64,000 nt of DNA from Neofusicoccum parvum (Eukaryota > Ascomycota > Dothideomycetes > Botryosphaeriales > Botryosphaeriaceae): assembly GCA_020912385.1 (NCBI GenBank), contig CP087214.1, positions 1,178,001-1,242,000 on the forward strand. Direction: 5' to 3'. Shown here piece after piece: positions 44,943-55,203 of the stretch. The position numbers were made by a program, and so were the translations under genes. The notes beneath the pieces are model-generated. The model made no database searches, was not told where the DNA came from, and was given only the letters and a program-made list of their open reading frames with translations. Numbering within the stretch: the first letter of the stretch is position 1; each line of letters starts with the position of its first letter.

Positions 44943-45836
44943 GTCTGCTGCAGTTGCAGCGCGGACATGGCAAGCAGGCGAGGCCGGGGGAGGGGAGCGT
45001 GGAGAAGCGCGCGGAGAGGTGTGACGCGCGACGTGCGACGTGCGACGTGCTGCCGCTGCCTGGCCGGTGCGCTGCTAGCCGCATGCGGCATCGCCCGTTT
45101 GCTGCACCACCTCCGCGCCTCGTCTGTCCTGCATCTCCATCAGCATCTCAAATAGCTGCCTCCTGCAAGGTCCCGCCCGCCCGATCCCGTGTGGCAGCCG
45201 CTCTCGCCGCTGCCACCCACTCACCAGGTCCAACCGATGCGCTCGCCCCTCCAAGCACTGCTGTTTGCTGTGTGGATGTCAGCCGTCGCCCGCTAAATAC
45301 AGCCGTGTTGGAAAAGTAGCTACACTTCTTTTGGGAGCAGACCGTTGATCATTAGTCTCCAATTCTTATACTCTCTGCTAAATCTTGCACTGGATGCTCA
45401 CAGCTGCCACACAGACCGTGCTACTTTACATCCAATATTTTGCGACATCCAACAGGCTTCAGTAAACACCCCAGCTTCCCCATCTGCCGTCACACACTGG
45501 GCGCTATGACTACGGGAAATGAAGTCTTGCCCAGCAGAACTCTGGCTACAGTCGCAGTTGTGCTTCGTTACACACGCCGAGTTTGCCCTCGCTCGAATGT
45601 CTGGATCTGCATGGCTCCCAAAACTCGACTGGTCCATTGAATCCAGTACGCTCGAATACGTGCATCCCCGTCAATAGATCCAGCTGCTTCGAGGCTCATT
45701 TCTTCTGGGCGTGAGCCCGTGAACTATAAAAAGGGCAAGACTCAGCGCAGAGATCCTTCTCATCAGCAAGCAAAAGCGCCATTCAGACAAGCTCACTCAC
45801 AGAATTCACAAGAATATTCACATTCCACATTCCACA
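44943..45836. promoter_or_regulatory. Divergent region between the DNA glycosylase and the small secreted protein gene
   Basis: 894 bp between divergent starts. Near the glycosylase it is GC-rich, with a short direct repeat of GTGCGAC around 45031-45050; it turns AT-rich toward the secreted protein gene, whose TATA box is listed separately. Confidence 0.55.
45725..45733 (+). promoter_or_regulatory. TATA box of the eight-cysteine secreted protein gene
   Basis: TATAAAAAG about 110 bp before the ATG at 45837, followed by an A/C-rich leader. This is typical for a strongly induced fungal secreted protein gene. Confidence 0.65.
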
Positions 45837-46153
45837 ATGCACTTCTACACCTTCGCCTTCGCCCTTCTCTCCGCCGCCCTCGCCGTCAAAGCGACCCCTC
45901 TCGCCAGCCCCGACGCCGCTGCTCCCTGTAACAAGGACTTCTCTCAGGAGGCCTGCGGCGCCTGCCACTTCTTCCGCCAGTGCCTCGACTCTCGCACCAA
46001 CGCTTGGATTGTCCCCTGGTACGCTCCTATGCTTCCTGCTGATGGGATTCAAACTGACAGCGGCCCAACAGCAAGGCCTGTGACAGCACTTCTTGGTGTG
46101 ACTGCACTGCTCCCCCGGGCCACAACGACCCCCCTTTTGGAGAGCAGCTGTAA
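45837..46153 (+). CDS. Small secreted eight-cysteine protein, candidate effector
   Basis: Two exons: 45837-46018 and 46072-46153, giving 87 residues. The 53-nt intron (GTACGC...CCAACAG) splits a Cys codon. Residues 1-19 are a signal peptide (MHFYTFAFALLSAALAVKA). The mature part of about 68 residues holds eight cysteines: C31, C40, C43, C49, C61, C64, C70, C72, that is paired CxxC, CxxC and CxC groups, enough for four disulfides. There is no membrane segment, GPI signal or enzyme motif. A TATA box and short leader lie just upstream, and a pectate lyase gene lies 0.67 kb away on the other strand. This profile (under 100 residues, secreted, Cys-rich) is that of apoplastic effectors or antimicrobial-type proteins. 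I do not recognise a named family. Without the intron the frame reads on into implausible sequence. Confidence 0.85.
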
Positions 46154-46818
46154 GGTTGACATGCTCCTTATGGATCTGGGAGATGGAGGATTTTGGGAGG
46201 ATAGTGAAATTACGAGGACGCTCCTTCGAACTTCTGTTTTGTAGCTGGAGGCCGGGTGGGCTGAGGATCAATGGATATTTAACGATGAACAGGTTATGAT
46301 GTATGCTTATACTAAATCAGAACAGATCTATGCTCCATCTCGCGTATCGAATTCTAAATGTAAAGCCTACAAAATGGGAGAGCTTTCTGAAGAAGTGTTT
46401 CAAAGGCTCCTCATGAACAGTTCACTCAATGATTGATGTTCTTGGTGATTGTGATATAAAAGTTAGCGTTCAAACAAGAACAACAATTTCTAAGAGAGTC
46501 TCCTTTTTATGTGCAGGGTGCTCCAAGCTTTTGATCCCATTATATTTCATTACACTGGATTCATTGATAACATTAAAAATTCACATTAGTTCAAAATTCA
46601 AAGCATTGGTGTCCGATTAAGTGGAAAGAACGTTATGTATTTACAATTCAAGTCAACTATTTACAGAAAGAAAGACTTCTACACACTGCCCAACTGTCAT
46701 CAATCGAGACGGCCGTTCCCATTTTAGGCAGACAGTTCGACACGGAGCAAAAGTCCAGAGAAGCAGTTCAACAAGTCAATGACTTGGTCCCAAGCTCGGT
46801 TCCTTTGGCTCACGCCAT
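46154..46818. other. Convergent AT-rich 3' region
   Basis: 665 bp between two convergent stops, clearly AT-rich (46260-46700), with no coding structure. Probably the two 3' untranslated regions. Confidence 0.6.
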
Positions 46819-47613
46819 CTAGCAGGCGGGGAGGGAAGACAGCTTGCCCTGGGCGCCCTGGCAGTTGGCGGTGGTCGAGACCTTCTCGGAGTCGCCGTTG
46901 CCCTTGGTGACGCCCTTGTACTCCTGGCACACCTTCTTGGAGCTGCCGCACGAGTTGGTGATGGTGGCGGTGTCGCCGTAGTTGGAGTTGATGCCGACGA
47001 GGTCGGAGGTCATGCCGTTGACGCGCACGCCGTCGACGACGACGTTGCGCGGGCCGCCGTTGCCGGTGCAGTCGCCGCAGCTGCGGTACAGCTTGCCGGC
47101 GTTGACGACGGTGAAGTTCTTGACCGTGACCGTGCCGCGGCCGTTGTGCTGGATGACCTTGTCCTTGGCCTCGGCCGCGCCGCCGCCCTGGATGAGGACG
47201 TTGCCGTTGCCGAGAGCGGAGATGGCGTCTGGGGTTTTTGAGTTAGCGGCTGCACGCTGTATCTGTCAGTGTGGGGGTTGCAACGCACCCTCGCAGACGT
47301 CGCGGAACCAGACGTTGGTCAGAGTGCAGGCGCCCTCGCAGTGAACTCCCTCGAGCTGGTTCTTGCCGATGATGACGTTGGAGATGCTGGCGCCGTTCTT
47401 GAGGATGAAGACGGCGCTGTCGCTGCCGGTGTCGGCATCGGTGTCGCAAGTCCTGCCACGGTCGAACTCCTGGTTGCCGAAGTCCTTGGAGCCGGAGATG
47501 GTGCTGGGCTGGGAAAGAGAGATGATGCTTCCGGAGCGAGTGGGGATGTTGAGAGTCTGCGCGGACGCAAGACCGGCCACCGAGGCGGCAACAGCAGCGT
47601 AGATGAACTTCAT
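46819..47613 (-). CDS. Secreted pectate lyase, polysaccharide lyase family 3
   Basis: Two exons: 47613-47289 and 47228-46819, giving 244 residues, the normal size of PL3 enzymes. The 60-nt intron (GTGCGT...CCCCAG) joins WFRDVCE to DAISALGNGN in phase. Residues 1-19 are a signal peptide (MKFIYAAVAASVAGLASA). The parallel beta-helix body shows family landmarks: GASISNVIIGKNQLEGVHC, CEGACTLTNVWFRDVCEDA, AKDKVIQHNGRGTV and KLYRSCGDC, with about eleven cysteines. PL3 enzymes cleave de-esterified pectin by calcium-dependent beta-elimination in the plant wall. A TATA box lies about 108 bp upstream of the start. Plant-tissue feeding is implied. Confidence 0.93.
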
Positions 47614-50600
47614 TGTGAGAATGAGACTGGGGCCGTGGAGCTTGCTTGATGAGAAGAGCGTGAGAAGGAACTGGACTGTTGGTCTGGGATGCCGTTCATT
47701 CTCCTCGCGGCCGACCGTCATTTATAAAGGCCATACCAAGAAACCGGCCGTCTAGTCGTCGATTCATGCTAGCAGTATCCCTCCGTACACCATACTGGCG
47801 CCAAGTGAGTCTGGGCCGGAGGCATGATGTTCTGCACCGGGCGGGCCACCGCCTAGCGGTATTCTCAGCCATGTGTTTTGCAGTGAGCTCGCTTCCTTCC
47901 CGCCGCCAGCCGTTGGTGTAGCTCGTGTCTTGGGCTTCTTGGCCAGATATGCCATCGAAGACTCGAGGAAGGCGTTGCTTGGCGTCAACCCATGTGCGCT
48001 AATTAGATGAGAAGACGTCTCATCAGTTTTTCCGCAAGAGTTTTATCCGTCAATGGGAACAGTTGGTGATCTTTCACTTATCCGAGCTTACTCTCCTCTG
48101 CATGGTTGCCTAGAGAACTCCCTGCATCATCGTTGGTAGCTTGGCTTTGGTTTTGGCTGTTTTTTAAGGTTATGTTCTTGCATATCGTTGTCGATATGCT
48201 TATTGTTCTGTGGGGAGAGATGGTAGCGCAGCGGCAAGTTGCGGTAGGCAGTCGTTTCAGAATCCGAGCAAGGGTGGGGTACACCGTACACGGGGGCCAT
48301 GTCTCTCATGAGACCTCCCGATATCCGCTTCCCTCCTTTTGGACACACCTGCCTCTTTCTCTTCTACAAGCTAACCACTGATTCCACCTATCCATCTCCA
48401 TGGCCGCAGTCACAAAGTCCAGCGTGACGTGCAGTCATCCCGCCACCATCGTATTCGGGGGCTTCAACCAATCCCCCAAGAGGACGTATCCTGATCAGAC
48501 AGCATGTGGGTCTCGAGTCCTACGCCCGCTCCTCGCTTGCGTTCATCGGAGTACACCATTCCAGCTATACGTCCGTATAATCAACGTGGTGGTCCCACTT
48601 GCCCCTGTATCTTTGTAGGTACATCTCCGCTTCCCCTTTGGGCGGGATTCCCTAATCGGCCGGGGCTACGATCGGGGCTTTACCCCACAAAGCCCGAGTG
48701 GGCGGACGCCGGTTTCGAGCTTATCTGGTCTTTGCCTGCATGCACTACGGCGCAACAATTGCTTGGTCGGCGTACTTAGCTTGCTGTGTAGTTTCAGTAG
48801 CGTTCGGCTCCAACGATGTTCTCCGCTCGTACTGCTCGGGCCGTTAGCAGGGCTCGCGGGCCTCGGTGCCGCCATAATTTCTTCCGCGGGTGCCAAGTGC
48901 TTCGGTGTCTTGGAACGGTTCGCGGAGTCGTGGGGCGGGCGCGCCTGGCCCGTGCTCTCCTGGGAGTCGGGACATGGCCGTCGAATGATGTCTCTGATGT
49001 CGAGCATAAGTAAGTGCTTGCGCCGACGGGGTGCTGCGCATCACCGGAACACCGCCGGCGACTCCCAAGAACACATGGCGTGCAAAAGCGTCGCCCCTTT
49101 CTGGGGAGCTGCCCAACGCTGCTAAGCCGGCACTGATCACTGCCCTGTTTGAAGTAAGGCACTCCCGCATTCAGACCGCGCAGCGAAGCACTCAGCCGAG
49201 ATTCTATTAAGGATGTATTCCGTGTGCTTGGCAGCGGCTTAGAGGCGATCGACGCTTGGCGTCCAGCGGAACTCCGCCCCGCCCCAGCACCGGTGTCACA
49301 AACATCCACTAATCCGCGTGAGTTCCCCTACAACATGCCTCGGATGCAGGGGCACCGGTCGGCTTGCGCCAGTTATGCCATGCCTTGTCCCCCTGGCCCC
49401 CGCATGGAAGCTGGCGGGCGGCCAGCCCTGCGCCGACCTTCCTCTCCAAGGCCTCGGCCGGACTATTAAACACCGAGCAACACTTCAGCACGGTCCGCCG
49501 ACTAGTCGTGTCCAGAGCCGTGGTGTCTCGTCGTCTGCCGAACTTTAGGCAATGAGGCCGAACTAGTGGCCGCTTTCCGCGTGCAAGCCACTTCTTCAAC
49601 AGCCTGTTTCGCCCGCCAAGGCGGAGGGTTCCCGGAAACGGAATGGGCAGATACTCTGTGCTAACCACCAGCCGCGCCATGCGCGCGTGGGCGAGAGAAT
49701 TCTGGCTGGAATCTGGTCGGTTTCTCTGCGTGGCCGCCTTCGCTTTAGTTTTCCTATGGGGTACCAATGACGTGAAACGATAGTGTATTCCGCCCAGGAT
49801 TCGAGAGTGCCTAGAACGTACAGAGTGGGCCTCGCTTCAGGCTTTGGACGTGCAACTGCTTCCGAGTGGCGTTGTGTGAGACACATGCCACGCTTAGGAG
49901 AAGGCATGACATACCAGGATGCCACGAGCCAACTGTGCCGGACTATAGAAGACACGGTCCGCTGGCAATTGCTTTACCTAAGGTGGCGTTTCTTATTCGT
50001 ACCTGTGCGCGTGAGAGTGGCTGCAATCCGAGAGCTGTTCAACTGATTTTGTTGCTTCTTCCAGACAGAAAAGCCGACACGAGGGTTGAGTGTCCATGAG
50101 CACCGATATGGCGTCATGTGGGTTACATCATGTTACGCCGGGAACACTGCATGCCCAGACTTGAAGCACAGCGGCAGACAAGTCTTGGGACGCAGGGGAA
50201 GATAAGCCAGGGAGTGAGCAAACGACTGTACACAAAACATCCTCCGGGGGAACAGTTGAGCAGTAGGCAACTTCCTGCCCCTCTTTCTCCCCGTGGGTAT
50301 CAGGCAAAGCTTTTATCCCACCAACACAACGCTTCTCCCGCGTGTTCAACTTTTTCCGTCGGATAACACACTGATCCGCAAGCAGTCGCCGGGAGTAGAG
50401 GATCCTGTTCGAATGTTTATATCCGCACGGGATTTCCGCGCTCTCTCTCACGAAGCTGCAACCGGTGGGATCCGGTTGCTGGAAAATTGACCGGGCCATT
50501 CCGAACAATGTTGAGCGAAGCATCCAGCCGTGGGCTTCCAAGAATCCTGGTGTTCTCGCTTCGGCTGTCGACAGAAGTAGTGAGCTCCTCCTTGGACTCC

Positions 50601-51190
50601 TCCTGAGATGCTCCACACCTCATAGAGAGAACCTCAGACCATGGCACTCCACGTCGGCCTCCAGGAATCCCTCGTGAAGTGTAGACGAGTGAGGCATTGA
50701 TAGAGAGTAGGTGCTGTGCTTGTCCCTGGTCCGCGAGGGAATGTGAGAGGCGCTGCGAGGTCGATTCGGAGAGTATTGCAACACGGCATGCCTTTAGGGT
50801 ATACTGAAGACGGAGAAGACAGCTTTGTGTGGTGCCGGGTGAGGTGTGTCGGAATGGCGGGCTGTCCTCACCCAGGCATGAAACAGCGGGCGTGAGGTGG
50901 TGACTGCACCGGAACAGCTGACCTGCACGTGCGGGCTCGCTGCACCGCCGACCGAAAAGCTTGTCGCGGCAGTCGGTAGAGCGCTCCCTCTCCCACTCCG
51001 CGTCTGGATGTCGCCAGCCTGACACAGCCAATACTTTATCTCGCACAGCGGCGGCGCCAATTAAGCTCCCGTAGGATCCCGGCTCACCCCACCCGCCGCA
51101 GCTGGGGAAGCTTACAATTTGCAGACACGCCCGGCGCCGTTGCACGACGAGAAACACCAGCTCTTCGTTCCCGAAAAGCGGGAGGCGGGC
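47614..51190. other. Long interval without a supportable gene, 3.6 kb
   Basis: Between the divergent pectate lyase and putative pseudokinase A. The first 150 bp hold the lyase promoter. The rest is of mixed composition with overlapping frames of up to 246 codons (minus, ending at 50417) that switch amino-acid bias and carry no motif. No inverted terminal repeats or transposase signs were seen. It may include decayed sequence. Confidence 0.5.
47721..47726 (-). promoter_or_regulatory. TATA box of the pectate lyase gene
   Basis: TATAAA on the minus strand, 108 bp upstream of the ATG at 47613. Confidence 0.6.
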
Positions 51191-53074
51191 ATGGATGCGC
51201 GTCCGAGGCGGGGGCTGCGGTGCAACCGTCGCGGACCCACCTCACCTTCGCTGCCGCTGCCGCTCCCGCACCAGCACCAGCCTGACCCGACCGCCAGCGT
51301 CGCCTCATTTACCACCGCCGTCGAGCGCCTGTCCACACCGCCCGCGCGCTCTCCCACGCCTCTCTCCTCGCCGCCCGTCACGAGCGGGGACATGGCCGCC
51401 AAGCATCGCCGCACCATGCTCTTCAGCTGCTTTGCTGCCGATCACTCGACCGAGAAGCCCCACTCCGCCAGATGCGCCTGCAACCGTGCCGTCAAGGATG
51501 TCGGCTCCTCTGCCTATGCCCGCGCCCTGGAGAGTCTGCACGCTCTCCGCCAGGACCTGCGCCGCAAGCTCGCCCGCGCGACCCCGCGCCTCACCACCCC
51601 GAGGCAGCCCCAGGTCGACGCCAAAAAAGACCCCGAGCTGGATGCATCCACGTGCGATGTCGACCCCTGGGGCCCTGTCCTGGACATTCCGGACTACGCC
51701 CTGGTCACCTTGGTGCATCAGTTTGCCCACGACGCCCTGGGCGAGCCCGTCGCCGGCATCACCGTGCTGTCGCGCATCCAGGGCTCCAACAACGCCGTCT
51801 ACATCGTGCAGTATGACGGCGCCTTCCCGCTCAAGCTGTGCGTCCGCATTCCCGCCTGCGGCTGGGGGAACCGGTGGACCGCCCAGGACGCCGACGCCCT
51901 CCGCAACATCGCCCTCACCATGCGCTACGTCAAGCAGCACACCAGCTTCCCCGTCCCAGAGGTGCTCCAGTCCGACACCACCTTCAACAACCCCCTCGGC
52001 GCTCCCTACATCCTGATGACCTACATCGAGGGCCGGCCCCTCCCCTCCGTCTGGAACGACACCAGCGCCCCCGCCGCCGCTCCCGACCCGCCCACCAACG
52101 ACTCCGCCTCCGACTCCTCCGCCGAATGGGACCGCCCGCTCGCCTACTTCAGGGCCGCCCCGGCCGCTTCGCTCACCCTCGAGGCCAAGCGCCAAAAGAT
52201 CCTCCACTCCCTCGCCACCACCATGTCCGCCCTCCACCCGCTCACCTTCCCCCTCATGGGCCCCCTCGTCTTCCCACCAGCACCTAACGCCTCCTCGCCG
52301 CCGCAAGACCACCACCCCACCGTCGCCCCGGCCTTCCGCGCCCCCTTCGGCGCCCCGCGCGACGCCCGCTTCGACCCGGCCGCCCACGTGTCGACGGCCG
52401 AGCCCAGCTCGCGCGCCTTCTACGCGCGCTGCCTGGCCGCGTCGCGCGCCTACGCGCTGGCCATCGAGCCGACCGACGAGGTCGCCGGCGTGCACAACCT
52501 GTTCGCCCTGCTCCTGCAGGAGCTGCCGTGGCCGCCCGACTCGGGCCGCGAGTCCTTCGTGCTGGCCCCGCCCGACCTGGCCGCCGCCAACGTCCTGGTC
52601 GACGACGGCGGCCGCGTTGTGGGCGTCGTCGGCTGGGACGGCGTCGAGTCGCTGCCGCGCTGCCTGGGCTGGGCCGCCTTCCCGGACTTCCTGGGCAGGG
52701 ACTGGGCCGAGGGGATCGCGTGGGAGGGGGGCCGCGGCGGTGGTGGGGAGGGCGCAGTCCTGGATGGGAGGGCCTGGGACGCGTACCGCGCCGACTACGC
52801 CGAGTACCTGGAGGACGCGTGCCGCGAGCGGGGCGGCGGCGGCGGCCCCGACGGCTGCAGGTACGCCCGCAAGAGCCACCTGTACCGCGCGGTGCTGCTG
52901 AGCTTGGGCGATCTGGATCGCATGCGGGACGTGCTGGATGCGGTGCTGGCCGAGGCCCTGCCGAGGGTGAGGAGGCCGGAGTTGGTGGCCGCGGCCGGGG
53001 ATGGGGTGGGGTTGAGGGGGGAGAGGGAGAGGGTCGTGAGGATGAGGTTTAGGGAGTTGCTGGCTTGTGATTGA
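51191..53074 (+). CDS. APH-fold putative pseudokinase A (aminoglycoside phosphotransferase-like)
   Basis: A single exon of 627 residues from the ATG at 51191 (an internal ATG at 51392 in good context would give 560). The N-terminus is Pro/Ser-rich with a Cys cluster. The kinase-like fold begins at about WGPVLDIPDYALV, with a nucleotide-loop-like GSNNAVYIV and a strand KLCVRIPACGWG. The active-site block, normally H-x-D-L-x-x-x-N, reads APPDLAAAN: D462 and N467 are kept, the His is Pro. The metal-binding motif, normally I-D-W-E/D, reads VVGWD with Gly481 in place of Asp. Loss of this Asp argues for no or atypical phosphotransfer. Fungal APH-family proteins have mostly unknown substrates. It is paralogous to the minus-strand gene at 55204-56865. 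No signal peptide. Confidence 0.78.
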   Translation: MDARPRRGLRCNRRGPTSPSLPLPLPHQHQPDPTASVASFTTAVERLSTPPARSPTPLSSPPVTSGDMAAKHRRTMLFSCFAADHSTEKPHSARCACNRAVKDVGSSAYARALESLHALRQDLRRKLARATPRLTTPRQPQVDAKKDPELDASTCDVDPWGPVLDIPDYALVTLVHQFAHDALGEPVAGITVLSRIQGSNNAVYIVQYDGAFPLKLCVRIPACGWGNRWTAQDADALRNIALTMRYVKQHTSFPVPEVLQSDTTFNNPLGAPYILMTYIEGRPLPSVWNDTSAPAAAPDPPTNDSASDSSAEWDRPLAYFRAAPAASLTLEAKRQKILHSLATTMSALHPLTFPLMGPLVFPPAPNASSPPQDHHPTVAPAFRAPFGAPRDARFDPAAHVSTAEPSSRAFYARCLAASRAYALAIEPTDEVAGVHNLFALLLQELPWPPDSGRESFVLAPPDLAAANVLVDDGGRVVGVVGWDGVESLPRCLGWAAFPDFLGRDWAEGIAWEGGRGGGGEGAVLDGRAWDAYRADYAEYLEDACRERGGGGGPDGCRYARKSHLYRAVLLSLGDLDRMRDVLDAVLAEALPRVRRPELVAAAGDGVGLRGERERVVRMRFRELLACD

Positions 53075-53770
53075 GGCGGATAAGAGATGAGATTGGGAGG
53101 TGCGGACAGACGGATGGGGAAGCAGAAGTTAACCGTGGATCATCAAGCTGGTCCAGTAATGTTTAATGGGAAGGGGGTTAGCAGAAAGAGCATTTGACAT
53201 TCAACGAAAGCGCGGCGGGAGACTTGGGATTCGATGAGGCATGAGCCGAAAAAGTCTGATTATCTTCTCAGCATCAGGGGTTTTGGAGCACTGGTTTTGT
53301 TTTTATTCTTCAAGCGTTCTAGTATTCAGCATGGCGGGTCAACTCAACATGAAACTGTTGCAGAGTAAGTCAGCCACCGTGTGGCATTCAACCATCAGGT
53401 CTTATATCAAATCCAATACAGTCTTAGGAGTACGTTTGGCGTTAAGAATACCCTGCCTTTTAAACATTTTGATTCCTCTCCATCGATCATGACATTCCTT
53501 CATACTCAAGGCATCTTGTTCTTGACAAAGTCACAAAACACCTAAATTTTATCTTCATTAGACCGATTTCAAGCTCCAGACACTGTCAAAAGGAGCAACC
53601 ACGGCCTGGGATTCGTGCTATGGGGAAAAAACTCAGGAGAAAAGCTGGAGAGCAGGATGAGAAAACCGGTGAGAAAATTAGAAAGATCCAGCATCATTGG
53701 TTTGTGGTTATGCCTTTACTTTTCACTCTCATTGTCATAACCTTCATCTAGCACACATTGCGGAAAGTCG

Positions 53771-53998
53771 ATGGGTCCAAGATGCTATCAGAAAAACCAC
53801 CGGATCCCCTGCGAAGATGCATCTTGCAAATATCCCCTTGACCCCAAGTATGGGTGCAACAAGCATCTGTACAGAGACGGCTACAATTGGAAGGTGCAAG
53901 CCGACTTCAAGAATGGGAAGAAATCTGTGCCGGTTGAGAAGAGTACTGGGTTCCTTCCCCCGGAGCAAATGGACGAGTCTGATGGGAAACGTACTTGA
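53771..53998 (+). CDS. Small cysteine-rich frame, possible exon of a secreted protein
   Basis: 75 codons from the ATG at 53771; in the same frame the sequence is open a little further upstream (SerThrHisCysGly before it). It reads MGPRCYQKNHRIPCEDASC, then YPLDPKYGCNKH and a charged Lys/Asp tail: four Cys in 30 residues (five with the upstream one). Codon use and amino-acid balance look real rather than random. Just upstream lies a hydrophobic stretch in another frame, with an AG acceptor-like CATCTAG, so this may be the last exon of a two-exon small secreted protein, but I could not close a convincing first exon. It may also be a decayed effector gene. Confidence 0.35.
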   Translation: MGPRCYQKNHRIPCEDASCKYPLDPKYGCNKHLYRDGYNWKVQADFKNGKKSVPVEKSTGFLPPEQMDESDGKRT

Positions 53999-55031
53999 GC
54001 CGGAATTAACCCTGGAGAAGAACCCCAAGGCAGAGTAAGACAGCCGTGGTAGGTGGAAGTGAAAGTAGTTCCTTGTTCTACAGGCCTACTTTTCGCTTAA
54101 GGTCACAGTGGGAAGTAGATCGCGCATGTATTTACTGGTTGAGCGGCCCGATAGCACCTGGACTTCGGAAACACTTCATCATATTAGCTCTTAGACTGGA
54201 CAATGCATTTGCTCTGACCTCAGCTTGTGTTCCGTTTGATACTGTTTTTAGTGTTGTAATCGATTTGTCCTAGACCCGAGTCCGTGTAGACCACATAAGT
54301 CCTTTTCTCTAATTAAAGATGCGTCGTTCCAATCAACTCTGTTGCTCACTATGAAAAGCTTGTTGTGTGAAGGAAAGTTTCTTGACCCCATGGCTGAACT
54401 GAATTAAGTGTTTCGTCTCTGGTTCTTCCCTGAGACATAGTTCTCAGACGACGCACTACACAAAACAGGTTGTGTTGGCGGCCCCGGAGCTGACCTGAGA
54501 TACTCTGATGTGAAACAAGCACAAGGCCCGCCACTTGGCCGTCGGGTGAGCGGCTCAACGAACCGCATTCGAATCAATGAGCTACCGAACTCGTCAGGCT
54601 TTACCAGCCCCCAACAACTGAACCTCTTCTAGCGTTCTTCATTACTATTCCATCATTAATAGCATTGAAAATTGATGCTTAGAAGGCTCTTCTCTTTCCA
54701 ATGCCTTCTCATGAGTCATGACCAAGCCCACACTTCTCGAGTTAAGAAGCGTTATGATATTTGTCGCCGCTACAATCTGTCTCAGCGTCAAGCTAGGCTA
54801 ATCTCTTCGGATACCGAGCAAAGACGCCTCATCCCTCCGGTCTGGATGCCAAATAAGAATCAATGTCTCCCGCCGAACAGTTCCACAAAGATGCAGACTC
54901 GATCAGAGAAACTGTCCCTCCTCAAGAAAATCTCGAAGGTCGAGTCTGCCAATAGGTTAATTCGCTGGAAAAAGGTTATTTCTGGTATGATCACCGAGAA
55001 TAAATTTTCCAGTGCTTGCCTCTTCCAAAAG

Positions 55032-55076
55032 CCCCGTCAGGATATTCCACTCCCCGTCAGGGTATTCTATTCCCCG
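55032..55076. repeat. Short imperfect tandem repeat, 20-bp unit
   Basis: Two 20-bp copies starting CCCCGTCAGG, with three mismatches between them, plus the first five bases of a third copy. Confidence 0.7.
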
Positions 55077-55203
55077 CATCTTACACTAGCTATTATCTAT
55101 TACCCCTACTCCAAAATTATAGTATAGTTCTTTTTCTACAGAACCCTCGGACCTCAAATGATTTTGCATCCTCCAATACGATTCCCCATGCAGACCCGCA
55201 AGT

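Larger units (their letters stand above)
53075..55203. other. AT-richer region between the convergent putative pseudokinase genes
   Basis: 2.1 kb, visibly richer in A/T than its surroundings, with many stops. It contains the small Cys-rich frame at 53771-53998, a Lys/Arg-rich 150-codon frame at 54672-55127 that lacks a well-placed ATG, and a short tandem repeat at 55032-55076. Otherwise nothing is seen. Confidence 0.55.

Noticed and set aside
51305..52879. 524-codon minus-strand frame opposite putative pseudokinase A
   Set aside because: Gly/Val/Ala/Arg-rich shadow of GC-rich third positions; the plus strand has clear family motifs.
54672..55127. 150-codon Lys/Arg-rich frame, briefly considered as a mariner-type transposase remnant
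   Set aside because: No recognisable helix-turn-helix or DDE residues, no terminal inverted repeats, and the frame begins without an ATG.
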